Assembly: GCA_938002255.1 (NCBI GenBank)
Contig: CALLAL010000009.1
Span: forward strand, 124,001-188,000
Length of the DNA stretch: 64,000 bases
Direction: 5' to 3'
From: an uncultured bacterium
GTDB taxonomy: Bacteria; Desulfobacterota; BSN033; UBA1163
Made by a program: the position numbers and the translations under genes. This document shows, piece after piece, positions 34,305 to 43,144 of this stretch (positions within the stretch are counted from its first letter, which is position 1; each line of letters opens with the position of its first letter). The notes beneath the pieces were generated by a model. That model was given only the letters and a program-made list of their open reading frames with translations. It did not search any database and was not told where the DNA came from.

Positions 34305-36776
34305 TTATTCCAGCTTGAGAATTCTGCATCGGGAAAGGGATTCTTTTCCAAGCCCCAAGAGAGCTTCCAGTGCCTCAAGGGGCTTTGCCGTCTTTCCACC
34401 GACACTCCGAAGGACCAATTCCAAGGTGAGTCCAGACTCTGGGTCCGATGGTTCCCTCTCTTCTGTCAGTGCTACTTTCTCAATCAATGGAAGAAGATCC
34501 ATCCTCCTGGTCCTCTCCTTACGCTCCTGAACAATAAATAGTTCTTTTTGATCGAGAGCGACTTTCAATCTTGCCTGAGCCTCTTCGCTCGAAAGGAGGT
34601 GATCCAGAGAGATTCGATAGACGGATTGCAATGGGGCTGAAACCGATGAAAGGGGGAAAAGGATTTCCCTGGCTTCCAAGATTTTAATTCCCTCTGGAAG
34701 GGTCCGATTCAGTCGCTCGATTAACTCCGAGGACGAAATCCTTCCCTCCAACTCGATCTCCACCCTTTCCCGAAGACTTTCCACTCCCACAGGCAGGGCT
34801 TTTTCGAAGATGATCCTTGGCATGGGATGAAATCCTTCGGAATGGTAAAGCATGAGCCCAGCTCTTTTAGCTGATCGGTAAAAGAGATGCATCAGTTCCA
34901 GGTGACTGATAAAACGGACCTCCCCTTTCTTAGAAAAAGTTAACCAAAATTTTGTTCGAAGTCCTTTTTTTCGAATCTCTTTCCATCCCCCTCTTTGATT
35001 GAAATGGGTCGGGAGGGGAGAGGCTTCACGGATTGTTACGACTTGACCATCGCAAAGGCGACAGCGATGACAATCCTTTGACGTACAGGGAGGCGTCGTC
35101 TCTCCCCTTAATCCCTTCTGATACTCGTTCCACAGGAAATCCGTTTCAATCCCTGTTTCAATAAACGACCAGGGAAGAACATCTGATTTTTCTTTTTTGC
35201 CTGTATAAGAGGTCATGTCGAGATCTACCTCTTCAAAAGCCTTCTTCCATAGGTCGAAACGAAACTGGTCGCTCCAGCCGTCGAAACGGCATCCCAAACG
35301 ATGGGCTTCGACTAACACTTTTGAAAGACGGCGATCTCCCAGAGAGAAGACGCCCTCAAGGAGACTCAGATGAGGATCCTGCCATTTCAGGCGAAGCTTT
35401 TTGGTCTTTAGATTCTCTTTTAAAAACTTAAGTCTCTCTTTCATCTCTTCTAGGGAGATCTGGGATGCCCATTGGAAGGGTGTATGGGGTTTAGGGACAA
35501 AGGTTGAGACGCTCACACTGATCTGGGGATGGAGTTTCTGTCGTTCTCCCACAGAGGCAATTCTTCTTGAGAGCTCGAGAATTCCCTTAAGATCCTCTTC
35601 TGATTCTGTGGGCAAACCGGTCATAAAGTAAAGTTTGAGATTTTTCCAACCCATCCTAAAAAGTTCGGTGACTCCTTGAAAGAGGATAGATTCATCCAGC
35701 TCTTTATTGATCACCTTGCGAAGCCTTTCCGTGGATGCTTCTGGTGCAATGGTGAACCCGGTCTTCCGAACCCGTTTCACCTCTGCTGCAAGATGACCGA
35801 CAATGCTCTCAATTCTTAAGGACGGGAATGAGACGGCCACATGCTTCGACTCCAATCGATCCATCAGAATAGAGAGAAGGGGGTCGATAGAGGAATAGTC
35901 CCCTGCGCTGAGGGAGAGGAGAGAGATTTCTTCGTAACCGGTCTGGTTTAATCCGGAATCCAGAATCCTCTGGATCACCTCTGGCTCTCTCTCCCGATAA
36001 GGGCGGTAGATAAATCCTGCCTCACAAAAGCGGCACCCTCGTTTACATCCCCGGGCAATTTCCACATTGAACCGGTCGTGAACCACTTTCATAAATGGAA
36101 CAATCGGGCAGGTAGGAAAAGGAACGCGGTTCAGATCTGAGACGATCCTTTTTTTGATCTTCCGACCCTGAGACCCTTGCGGAACATAGACCCCATCCAC
36201 CTCTGAGAGGGAAGTTAAGAGGTTATCTTTTTTGCCCTGAGATGTTTTCCATTGCTGGACAAGATCGCAGATCTCAAGGACGGCTTCTTCCCCATCCCCG
36301 ATCAGGATGGCATCTAAAAAATCAGCGACGGGTTCCGGATTAAATGCAGTTGGACCTCCAGCAATGATGAGGGGGAATCGTTCGTCCCGATCCTTTGAAA
36401 AGAGGGGAATGCGGGAGAGGTCGAGCATATTGAGGAGATTGGTGAAGGAGAGCTCATATTGGAGGGAAAAGCCGAGAATATCAAACTGGTTGAGGGGAGT
36501 GGACGATTCGAGAGAGGTGAGGAGAACGTTTTTCTCCCTCAAGACCTTTTCCATATCAACCCAGGGGGCGAAGGCTCGCTCGCAGGCAATCTCCGGTCTT
36601 TCATTGAGAATTTGATAGAGAATTTGAATCCCGAGGTGGGACATCCCCATTTCATAAACATCAGGGAAGGCGAGACAGACTCTGAGGTTGACCCTGGAAG
36701 GATCTTTGATGATAGCGTTGACCTCCCGGCCCAGATACCTGACCGGTTTGGAGACGAGTGACAGAAACTCTTTCAC
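34305..36776 (-). CDS. B12-binding-like radical SAM protein with C-terminal DUF2344
   Basis: The 823-residue protein combines an N-terminal region of the radical SAM family with a B12-binding-like lead-in (VCLAFPDVYEMGMSHLGIQI), the cluster motif ARGCKRGCRFCEAG (CxxxCxxC, about residues 244-257), a TIM-barrel core, and a C-terminal DUF2344 domain (FSKKGEVRFISHLELMHLF, then EGFHPMPRI). This TIGR03960/TIGR03936 architecture usually sits next to RNase G, as here. Its substrate is unknown. The start is a GTG at 36776 about ten bases after GAGG. Confidence 0.93.
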   Translation of the reverse strand: MKEFLSLVSKPVRYLGREVNAIIKDPSRVNLRVCLAFPDVYEMGMSHLGIQILYQILNERPEIACERAFAPWVDMEKVLREKNVLLTSLESSTPLNQFDILGFSLQYELSFTNLLNMLDLSRIPLFSKDRDERFPLIIAGGPTAFNPEPVADFLDAILIGDGEEAVLEICDLVQQWKTSQGKKDNLLTSLSEVDGVYVPQGSQGRKIKKRIVSDLNRVPFPTCPIVPFMKVVHDRFNVEIARGCKRGCRFCEAGFIYRPYREREPEVIQRILDSGLNQTGYEEISLLSLSAGDYSSIDPLLSILMDRLESKHVAVSFPSLRIESIVGHLAAEVKRVRKTGFTIAPEASTERLRKVINKELDESILFQGVTELFRMGWKNLKLYFMTGLPTESEEDLKGILELSRRIASVGERQKLHPQISVSVSTFVPKPHTPFQWASQISLEEMKERLKFLKENLKTKKLRLKWQDPHLSLLEGVFSLGDRRLSKVLVEAHRLGCRFDGWSDQFRFDLWKKAFEEVDLDMTSYTGKKEKSDVLPWSFIETGIETDFLWNEYQKGLRGETTPPCTSKDCHRCRLCDGQVVTIREASPLPTHFNQRGGWKEIRKKGLRTKFWLTFSKKGEVRFISHLELMHLFYRSAKRAGLMLYHSEGFHPMPRIIFEKALPVGVESLRERVEIELEGRISSSELIERLNRTLPEGIKILEAREILFPLSSVSAPLQSVYRISLDHLLSSEEAQARLKVALDQKELFIVQERKERTRRMDLLPLIEKVALTEEREPSDPESGLTLELVLRSVGGKTAKPLEALEALLGLGKESLSRCRILKLE

Positions 36777-36901
36777 TGAAAACCATCCTCATTTGATGTT
36801 GTGATAAGAAGGGAGCCTTCTCTTCTCTTCCATGAATGTAGTTAAAAATACATTAAATTTAAATCCCTGTCAATTTTCCAAACAGGATTAAAAAGGTAGA
36901 T

Positions 36902-36930
36902 TTGCTTTCCAGTCTTATTTGTGGTATGAA
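36902..36930 (+). promoter_or_regulatory. Candidate promoter of the cobalamin riboswitch leader
   Basis: TTGCTT at 36902-36907 and TATGAA at 36925-36930 are 17 bases apart and end 17 bases before the riboswitch P1 stem. The -35 match is moderate. Confidence 0.5.
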
Positions 36931-36947
36931 AAATATAAGTCAGATCT

Positions 36948-37109
36948 GTATTCAGGTGGCTTTAGGCCTGCAAAAGGGAACCCCGTGAAAATCGGGGACG
37001 GCCACGCCGCTGTAATCGGGGACGAAACCTGCCAGAAACCACTGGTCGTAACGACTGGGAAGGGGCCGGGAGTAGGTTGATCCGTAAGCCAGAAAACCTT
37101 CCTGAATGC
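36948..37109 (+). promoter_or_regulatory. Cobalamin riboswitch
   Basis: The 162-base element is bounded by a P1 stem, GTATTCAGG at 36948-36956 with CCTGAATGC at 37101-37109. Inside are the hallmarks of the adenosylcobalamin class: AAAAGGGAACCCCGTGAAA, GACGGCCACGCCGCTGTAA (B12 box-like core), GCCAGAAACCACTGG and GTAAGCCAGAAAACC near the end. It precedes an intrinsic terminator and a tonB-btuFCD operon, so B12 binding should lower uptake gene expression by premature termination. Confidence 0.95.
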
Positions 37110-37161
37110 ACTTCACATTAAGGTCTTCGGTGGAGGGCTGTGAAGGGTGAGATGGAAAAAA

Positions 37162-37193
37162 CCCGCTCTTTCTTCCGAAGAGCGGGCTTTTTT
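37162..37193 (+). terminator. Riboswitch expression-platform terminator
   Basis: CCCGCTCTT (37162-37170) and AAGAGCGGG (37178-37186) form nine perfect pairs with a seven-base loop, followed by C and six T. It sits between the cobalamin riboswitch and tonB. Confidence 0.92.
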
Positions 37194-37200
37194 ATTTAAG

Positions 37201-38094
37201 ATGAGATCCCAAATGATGAATAATGCTACCCGGAAGTTAAAACTCTTTATCTTCCTTTCCCTGGGGTTTCACCTCTTGGCCTTTTCTATCCTCTCTGCTC
37301 TCGTCCCCGATCTTCCTCTCCTTCAACTTCCACGGCTAATGGAAGTCTCCTTTCTTCCTCTTGGGAGGCAGGAAAAAGAGCTTCAGAGCAAGGAAGTCAA
37401 AGGGGTTCACGATACGGGGTTGCGTCTCATCAAAGAAGCCAAAGAAGCCTATGTGAGAGAGGGATTTGAACCCGATCGCATAGAAGAAAACCAGGTGAAA
37501 ATAGTTGAAAAGAAAGAGGAGGAGATACAAACTGAATCCGTACCTCTAACCCGAGGGTTAATGGAAGTTACCCAAGTTGAGAAGATGGACCTTCCCTCCT
37601 CTCCAAAGGAGAAAAAATCTGAGACCATCGTGTCTATCCCGAACGACCCAAAGTTGGTTTCCATCAAGGAACCCAAGTCTGTTTTGATAGAAATCGCAAA
37701 GAAGGAGAGTGAGGAAGAAGGGAAGGTTGTTCTGGCTTCTCTTGGCCCTTCCATCCCGCCACCCCTTCCCTCTGCACCCCATATGGTTCTCAAAGACCCC
37801 CCACCCTCTGAAAAGGGGATCCTGTTTGCTCAACCTCGATACGCTGAAAATCCGAAACCGCATTACCCTAAAGAGGCAAAGAGAAAGGGATATCAAGGAG
37901 AGGTATTACTGAGGGTCGAGGTTTTATCGAATGGCACAGTAGGAGAGATCGAGATCAAACGCTCCTCAGGATATGAGATCCTGGATCGTTCTGCCTTGGC
38001 CGCTGTGAAAGAATGGAAATTTATCCCTGCCAAAAGGGGAGAAACGACGATACCCGTGTGGGTCAGTATCCCTATCGCATTCCAACTTCGATGA
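37201..38094 (+). CDS. tonB: TonB-type energy transducer
   Basis: The protein has about 297 residues: one N-terminal membrane helix (LKLFIFLSLGFHLLAFSILS, about 14-33), a long charged linker rich in Glu and Lys, then a short proline stretch and a C-terminal TonB domain (PHYPKEAKRKGYQGEVLLRV, then SSGYEILDRSALAAVKEWKF). It would couple the inner-membrane proton gradient to a TonB-dependent outer-membrane receptor; as part of this B12 operon the partner should be a cobalamin receptor, though no btuB is in the window. The start must lie after the terminator at 37162-37193, so I use ATG 37201; ATG 37213 is an alternative. Confidence 0.9.
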   Translation: MRSQMMNNATRKLKLFIFLSLGFHLLAFSILSALVPDLPLLQLPRLMEVSFLPLGRQEKELQSKEVKGVHDTGLRLIKEAKEAYVREGFEPDRIEENQVKIVEKKEEEIQTESVPLTRGLMEVTQVEKMDLPSSPKEKKSETIVSIPNDPKLVSIKEPKSVLIEIAKKESEEEGKVVLASLGPSIPPPLPSAPHMVLKDPPPSEKGILFAQPRYAENPKPHYPKEAKRKGYQGEVLLRVEVLSNGTVGEIEIKRSSGYEILDRSALAAVKEWKFIPAKRGETTIPVWVSIPIAFQLR

Positions 38095-38159
38095 TGGATT
38101 CCGTGCAAAAGAGATCTTTTTATTCTCCCCTCATCCCTTTCCCATCATTAGAAATAAGA

Positions 38160-39065
38160 ATGAGAAAGATCCTTGTTAGTGTGGTTTGCCTTCTTTTCTT
38201 TTTAACCCCAACGATTTCCTATTCTGCACCGATGAAGTTCAAAGATGAAGTGGGAAGAGAGGTGTCCATTCCCTTTCCTCCCAAACGCATTGTCTCCTTA
38301 GCCCCGAATATCACTGAAATCCTTTTCAGCCTTGGCCTTGATGAGGAAGTGGTAGGCGTTTCGATCCATTGCAATTACCCGGACAAGGTGAAAAACAGGG
38401 TAAGAGTAGGGAGTTACATCAATATTGATTTTGAGCGGGTCATCTCTCTTAAACCCGACCTGATCCTGGCCACTGGTGCAGGAAATCCGAGGGAGGTGGT
38501 CGAAAAGCTGGAGACGTTGGGATTTCCAACGTATGTTATCTTTCCAAAGAAATTTGATGATGTCCTGAGAAGTATTCGCCATATCGGTCAGGTGGTGGGA
38601 AAGGAGAGGGAGGCTTTTCCCCTTGCTGAGTCAATGAACCTGCGGAGAGAGAAGATCGTGGAGCGAACGCGAAGCCTTCCCCGTCCAAAAGTCTTTCTCC
38701 AGATTGGGGAATCGCCTATTGTGACCGTAGGGAGGGGAAGTTTTGGAGACAACCTCATCCATCTGGCAGGGGGAGAAAATATCGCTGGGATGGATCGGGA
38801 GATGTATCCTCGTTTGGGAATCGAAGAGATTTTGAAGAGGTCCCCCGAGGTTCTTCTCGTCAGCTCGATGAATCCTCGAGGGGATTATGAAAGGGTCTTG
38901 CGTGAATGGAAACGCTGGAAAATGATCCCGGCTGTCAAAGAGGGGAGGATTCACCTGATCGATTCAGACCTGATTGATCGCCCTTCACCCAGAATTATTG
39001 AGGGACTCGAGACCATGGCTCGATGGATCCATCCGGAGAGGTTTAAAAAACCCATCCAACCTTAA
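38160..39065 (+). CDS. btuF: Cobalamin ABC transporter substrate-binding protein
   Basis: From ATG 38160 the 301-residue protein has a signal peptide (MRKILVSVVCLLFFLTPTIS) and a class III periplasmic binding fold: DEVGREVSIPFPPKRIVSLA, NITEILFSLGLDEEVVGVS, then a long helix linking two lobes (residues about 150-180). The B12 specificity comes from the riboswitch and the following permease and ATPase genes rather than from the protein alone; a heme or siderophore ligand is a weaker option. An upstream start would place 49 residues before the signal peptide and overlap tonB. Confidence 0.9.
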   Translation: MRKILVSVVCLLFFLTPTISYSAPMKFKDEVGREVSIPFPPKRIVSLAPNITEILFSLGLDEEVVGVSIHCNYPDKVKNRVRVGSYINIDFERVISLKPDLILATGAGNPREVVEKLETLGFPTYVIFPKKFDDVLRSIRHIGQVVGKEREAFPLAESMNLRREKIVERTRSLPRPKVFLQIGESPIVTVGRGSFGDNLIHLAGGENIAGMDREMYPRLGIEEILKRSPEVLLVSSMNPRGDYERVLREWKRWKMIPAVKEGRIHLIDSDLIDRPSPRIIEGLETMARWIHPERFKKPIQP

Positions 39066-39081
39066 CCCTCAGGGGAGTTTG

Positions 39082-40113
39082 ATGAACATTCTTACTTTAA
39101 AAAAAGTTCTCACCGTCTCTTTGGTTCTCACTTTCTTTGTCATCTTAGTCCTTCTGTTTTCATTGATGGTGGGGAGTGTAAGGGTGTCTCCTGGACGTAC
39201 CATCCAAGTCCTCTATCAATTCTTTCTGGGGCACGGGGAAACCGAAATGGAGATGGAGCGGACAATCATTCTCTCTCTTCGTTTACCCAGAGCCTTACTG
39301 GCTGGGATGGTGGGAGCAGGCCTTTCGGTTTCTGGAGCCATCTTTCAGGCCCTTCTGAGAAATCCGCTGGCCGATCCCTATATCCTTGGGGTTTCAAGCG
39401 GATCAGCCGTAGGAGCGATCCTGGCTATTCTCTTGGGATTTGGAAGCCTCTCCTTTGGCCTCCCCTTTGCCTCCTTTGTCGGAGCGCTCCTCACGATTGG
39501 GGTGGTTTTCTATTTTGGGAAACAGGAAGGACGAATGCATCCCAACATCCTGCTTCTGGCTGGAGTGATCACGGGTTCCTTTCTTTCTGCTATCATCATG
39601 TTCTTTCTTTCGATTTCCCAAAAAGAGGAACTTCATACCATCCTCTTCTGGTTAATGGGCGATTTCAGTTTTGCCAACCCCCAATCGGTCCTCATCATTC
39701 TGCCCTATCTGGCGGGGGGGTTTGGGGTCCTCTACCGTAGATCACGTCACCTCAACCTGATTCTTTCCGGAGAAGAAAACGCTCACCAATTGGGCGTGGA
39801 TGTAGAACGGCTTAAGATTCTTTCCTATCTCTGTGCGTCTTTGATAACGGCGGCTTCGGTATCGCTTTGCGGTTTGATTGGTTTTGTGGGATTGATCATT
39901 CCGCACTCCGCTCGCCTTCTTTTTGGCCCTGACCACCGACTCCTGCTCCCTGCTGCTTCTTTGATTGGTGCCTCTTTTTTGATTCTTTGTGATACCCTTG
40001 CCAGAACCCTTCTATCACCCGTGGAGCTGCCTGTGGGTGTCATTACCGCTGCCTTCGGAGGACCTTTTTTCATCTACCTCTTGAGAAAAAGAAAGGGGGT
40101 CAAGACGTTATGA
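39082..40113 (+). CDS. btuC: Cobalamin ABC transporter permease
   Basis: The 343-residue protein is a FecCD/BtuC-type permease with about ten membrane helices and the family motifs RLPRALLAGMVGAGLSVSG, RNPLADPYILGVSSGSAVGA and GFVGLIIPHSARLLFGPDHR (the coupling region, about 267-286). ATG 39082 is four bases after GGGGAG. Its last codons overlap btuD as ATGA. It moves the ligand across the inner membrane. Confidence 0.94.
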   Translation: MNILTLKKVLTVSLVLTFFVILVLLFSLMVGSVRVSPGRTIQVLYQFFLGHGETEMEMERTIILSLRLPRALLAGMVGAGLSVSGAIFQALLRNPLADPYILGVSSGSAVGAILAILLGFGSLSFGLPFASFVGALLTIGVVFYFGKQEGRMHPNILLLAGVITGSFLSAIIMFFLSISQKEELHTILFWLMGDFSFANPQSVLIILPYLAGGFGVLYRRSRHLNLILSGEENAHQLGVDVERLKILSYLCASLITAASVSLCGLIGFVGLIIPHSARLLFGPDHRLLLPAASLIGASFLILCDTLARTLLSPVELPVGVITAAFGGPFFIYLLRKRKGVKTL

Positions 40114-40904
40114 TCGACCTTCGCTCTCTCTCTTTCCGCTATCGTCAGGAGTGGGTTCTCAAAGAGATTTCTTTAAGGATTGAGAAAGGAGAATTCATTG
40201 GCGTCATTGGTCCCAATGGCTCTGGAAAGAGTACATTTCTAAAAATTCTCTGTCGACTTCTCTCTCCTCAGGAGGGGGACATTCTACTGGACACCGTTCC
40301 TTTAAAAGAAATGACTCAGAGAGAGATTGCAAAGAAAATTGCCATCGTCCCCCAAGAGGCCTATTCCCTTTTTCCCTTTCGTGTGATAGAAATTGTTCTT
40401 ATGGGAAGATCTCCCTATCTTGGCCATCTCCTGTTCGAGGGTTCAAAAGATCTGGAAATGGTCAAAAGAGCAATGGATTGGACAGGAATCCTTTCGATTG
40501 GCGAACGCTATATGGACGAACTCTCGGGTGGAGAGAGAAAAAGGGTCTTTATTGCAAGAGCTCTGGCACAGGAACCAGAGATCATTCTTCTGGACGAACC
40601 CACGGCAAACCTTGACATCCATCACCAGGTCGATTTTCTCCATCTCATCGTGAGCCTTAATCGAGACAGAGGATTGACCATTGTGATGGCCTCCCACGAT
40701 CTAAATATCGCCTCCGAATATTGTGATCGACTCATTCTTCTTCAGGAGGGCCGGATTTATAAGATGGGTTCTCCTCGAGACGTGATCACACGAGAAACGA
40801 TTGAAGCTGTTTATGGTTGCAGGGTGTGGGTCGATGAAAATCCCATCTCAGGGATGCCAAGGATCACCCTTTTAAAGAGAGGGAGGGAGGGAAGTGGGGC
40901 TTGA
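40110..40904 (+). CDS. btuD: Cobalamin ABC transporter ATP-binding protein
   Basis: The 264-residue ATPase has Walker A GPNGSGKST (34-42), the Q-loop in IVPQEAYSLFPF, the signature LSGGERKRV, Walker B IILLDEP and the His switch in MASHDLN. The family is the FepC/BtuD branch that powers FecCD-type permeases. Its start overlaps btuC and its end overlaps the threonine ammonia-lyase gene by 11 bases. Confidence 0.94.
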   Translation: MIDLRSLSFRYRQEWVLKEISLRIEKGEFIGVIGPNGSGKSTFLKILCRLLSPQEGDILLDTVPLKEMTQREIAKKIAIVPQEAYSLFPFRVIEIVLMGRSPYLGHLLFEGSKDLEMVKRAMDWTGILSIGERYMDELSGGERKRVFIARALAQEPEIILLDEPTANLDIHHQVDFLHLIVSLNRDRGLTIVMASHDLNIASEYCDRLILLQEGRIYKMGSPRDVITRETIEAVYGCRVWVDENPISGMPRITLLKRGREGSGA

Positions 40905-42099
40905 ACAAGAGATTGAACGGGCAGGCGAAAGAATCAAAAAGGTAATCCTTCGAACCCCGATCATCTACTCAGCCGCTCTCTCCAAACTGACCGGAAAAGA
41001 GATTTTTCTCAAGCTGGAGAACCTTCAAACGACAGGATCTTTCAAAATCAGAGGAGCCTATTATAAACTCAGTTCTTTGTATCATTCAAAGCGAGTCCAA
41101 GAGGTGGTGGCAGCTTCTGCTGGAAATCATGCCCAGGGAGTGGCTTATGCCTCCTCACTCCTTGGAATCCGCGCAACGATTGTGATGCCAGAAGGTGCAT
41201 CCCTTGCCAAACAGATAGCCACCCGAGCCTATGGCGGAGAGGTCGTTCTCTTTGGACAGAATACGGATGAAGCCCTGTGCTATGCGAAGGAGATGCAAAA
41301 ACAAGGGAAGTTCTTCATCCATCCCTTTGATGATGAGGAGGTCATTGCAGGCCAGGGCACGATCGGCCTCGAGATCCTTGAGGATGTTCCTGATTTAGAA
41401 GGAATTATCGTTCCCGTTGGCGGCGGAGGCTTGATCTCAGGGATTGCTACGATTGTGAAAAAGAAAAGACCCAACATCCAGATTATCGGGGTTCAATCCA
41501 GCCAGGTTCCAGCTGCCTTTCGTTCATTCATGAGAAAGAGAATGGTAAGCGTTACATCTAAACCGACGCTGGCCGATGGCATTGCGGTGGGAAGGATAGG
41601 AGAAATCCCCTTCTCTATTCTCCGGCAGAAAGTAGATGAGATGGCACTGGTGGGCGAGGAAGAGATTGTTTCTGCCCTTCTCTTATTAATCGAGAGGAAA
41701 AGGATCATCGCCGAAGGAGCAGGAGCTACCCCGCTGGCAGCACTTTTATCAAAGAGAACCCGAAGGATCCCCAAAAAAATTGTTCTGGTGATCAGTGGCG
41801 GCAACATTGATGTTCATCTCCTCGATCGAATCATTGAAAAAGGACTCACCCGAACCGGAAGGATGACTCGCTTTGAAGTTCTCCTGAGGGATGTGCCCGG
41901 ATCTCTCGCCCAATTAACGAGCATGGTTGCTCAGCTACAGGCGAACGTCCTCCACATTGTTCATGAGCGCACCGCACAGGATGTTCCGATTGGATGCTCC
42001 AAAGTGATCCTCATCCTTGAAACCCGCGGGCCGGACCATATTCTTCAGATTACAAAAAGACTGAAAAGAAGAGGGTATGTTCTTCAGAGGTTGGATTAA
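40894..42099 (+). CDS. Threonine ammonia-lyase with C-terminal ACT domain
   Basis: The 401-residue protein is a PLP enzyme that converts threonine to 2-oxobutanoate and ammonia. It has the PLP-lysine motif TGSFKIRGAYYKLS (about 46-59), SAGNHAQGVAYA, the phosphate-binding loop VPVGGGGLISGIA and, from about residue 325, one ACT domain (RFEVLLRDVPGSLAQLTSMV) of the regulatory type in short catabolic/biosynthetic threonine dehydratases. Start GTG 40894 follows GGGAGGGAGG and overlaps btuD, so it seems cotranscribed with the B12 uptake genes under the riboswitch. 2-oxobutanoate can lead to propionyl-CoA, and from there to B12-dependent steps; that metabolic reason for the linkage is inference. Confidence 0.93.
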   Translation: MGLEQEIERAGERIKKVILRTPIIYSAALSKLTGKEIFLKLENLQTTGSFKIRGAYYKLSSLYHSKRVQEVVAASAGNHAQGVAYASSLLGIRATIVMPEGASLAKQIATRAYGGEVVLFGQNTDEALCYAKEMQKQGKFFIHPFDDEEVIAGQGTIGLEILEDVPDLEGIIVPVGGGGLISGIATIVKKKRPNIQIIGVQSSQVPAAFRSFMRKRMVSVTSKPTLADGIAVGRIGEIPFSILRQKVDEMALVGEEEIVSALLLLIERKRIIAEGAGATPLAALLSKRTRRIPKKIVLVISGGNIDVHLLDRIIEKGLTRTGRMTRFEVLLRDVPGSLAQLTSMVAQLQANVLHIVHERTAQDVPIGCSKVILILETRGPDHILQITKRLKRRGYVLQRLD

Positions 42100-42171
42100 A
42101 GGGTTTACTCAAACAGAGGTTTACAAAAAGTTCGTTTGGTTGTAGGATGGTTTTAATGAGAGGAGCAAAAC

Positions 42172-43116
42172 ATGGCTGAAGCAGAGCACACCCTGGCGGT
42201 ATTTATCGATTTTGAGAACCTTGCCCTTGGGTTCAAAGGAAAAAAGGATAAACGCTTCGATATTCAGAAAGTCCTGGAGCGGTTGGTTGAAAAGGGAAAG
42301 ATCATCGTGAAGAAAGCCTATGCTGATTGGGCCGATTATTCAGAGTATAAGAAACCCCTTCATGAATCCGCGATCGAGCTCATTGAGATTCCGAAGCGTT
42401 CGTTGAGCGGAAAAAATTCGGCGGATATCCGCCTCTGCGTGGATGCTATTGACCTCTGTTATTCCAAAGAGCATATCGACACCTTTGTGATCGTTTCAGG
42501 CGATAGTGACTTCTCCCCTTTGGTTTCCAAGCTAAAGGAGAACGGCAAGAGAGTGATCGGTCTCGGAATGAAAGAATCGAGTTCGAACCTGTTGATCGAC
42601 AACTGTGATGAATTCATCTATTATGAAGATCTGGAACGCTCCATCGGGACTCCTCCGAAGATCGAAAAGGACCTTCCCGAAAAGAAGAAGGAAGCCTTTC
42701 AACTCCTGGTGGATTCTGTGTTGGCTCTGGTTCGTGAGAACAAGGAGGTCCTCTGGTCGTCTCTGGTGAAAGAGACGATGAAACGAAAAAAGCCTTCTTT
42801 CAACGAATCCTATCATGGTTATCGGACCTTCAGCGACCTTCTGGAAGATGCCGAAAAAGAGGGGATCATCCATCTGAGGACCGATAGCCGAAGTGGAACG
42901 TATGTCATCGTCGGTTTTGGGAAAGAAGAGAAAAAGGGAGAACCTGAGGAGTCGAAAGAGAAAAAAGCGGTCAAAGAACGAAAGATTCAGAGGCCTCGCT
43001 GGCGATCCAGGCAAAGAAAGTCAAAACCCCCCGCTCCCCTGACCGCACCAGATAACAATCATGTTCTTTCGGAGACGTCTCCTGCTCAGGGGATAGAGTT
43101 GATTACCCCATCATGA
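42172..43116 (+). CDS. NYN-domain protein with OST-HTH/LOTUS-like domain
   Basis: The 314-residue protein has a PIN-like NYN nuclease domain with the acidic residues in AVFIDFENLALGF (Asp13), KNSADIRLCVDAIDL and VSGDSDFSPLV, similar to LabA/DUF88 proteins. A second domain at about 175-245 (FQLLVDSVLALVRENKEVLW, then FSDLLEDAEKEGIIHL) resembles the OST-HTH/LOTUS fold. The last 60 residues are basic and low in complexity. It probably cuts or binds RNA. ATG follows GAGGAG by six bases. Confidence 0.88.
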   Translation: MAEAEHTLAVFIDFENLALGFKGKKDKRFDIQKVLERLVEKGKIIVKKAYADWADYSEYKKPLHESAIELIEIPKRSLSGKNSADIRLCVDAIDLCYSKEHIDTFVIVSGDSDFSPLVSKLKENGKRVIGLGMKESSSNLLIDNCDEFIYYEDLERSIGTPPKIEKDLPEKKKEAFQLLVDSVLALVRENKEVLWSSLVKETMKRKKPSFNESYHGYRTFSDLLEDAEKEGIIHLRTDSRSGTYVIVGFGKEEKKGEPEESKEKKAVKERKIQRPRWRSRQRKSKPPAPLTAPDNNHVLSETSPAQGIELITPS

Positions 43117-43144
43117 GCTGTCTGAGACTTAACCTTGGATTTTA

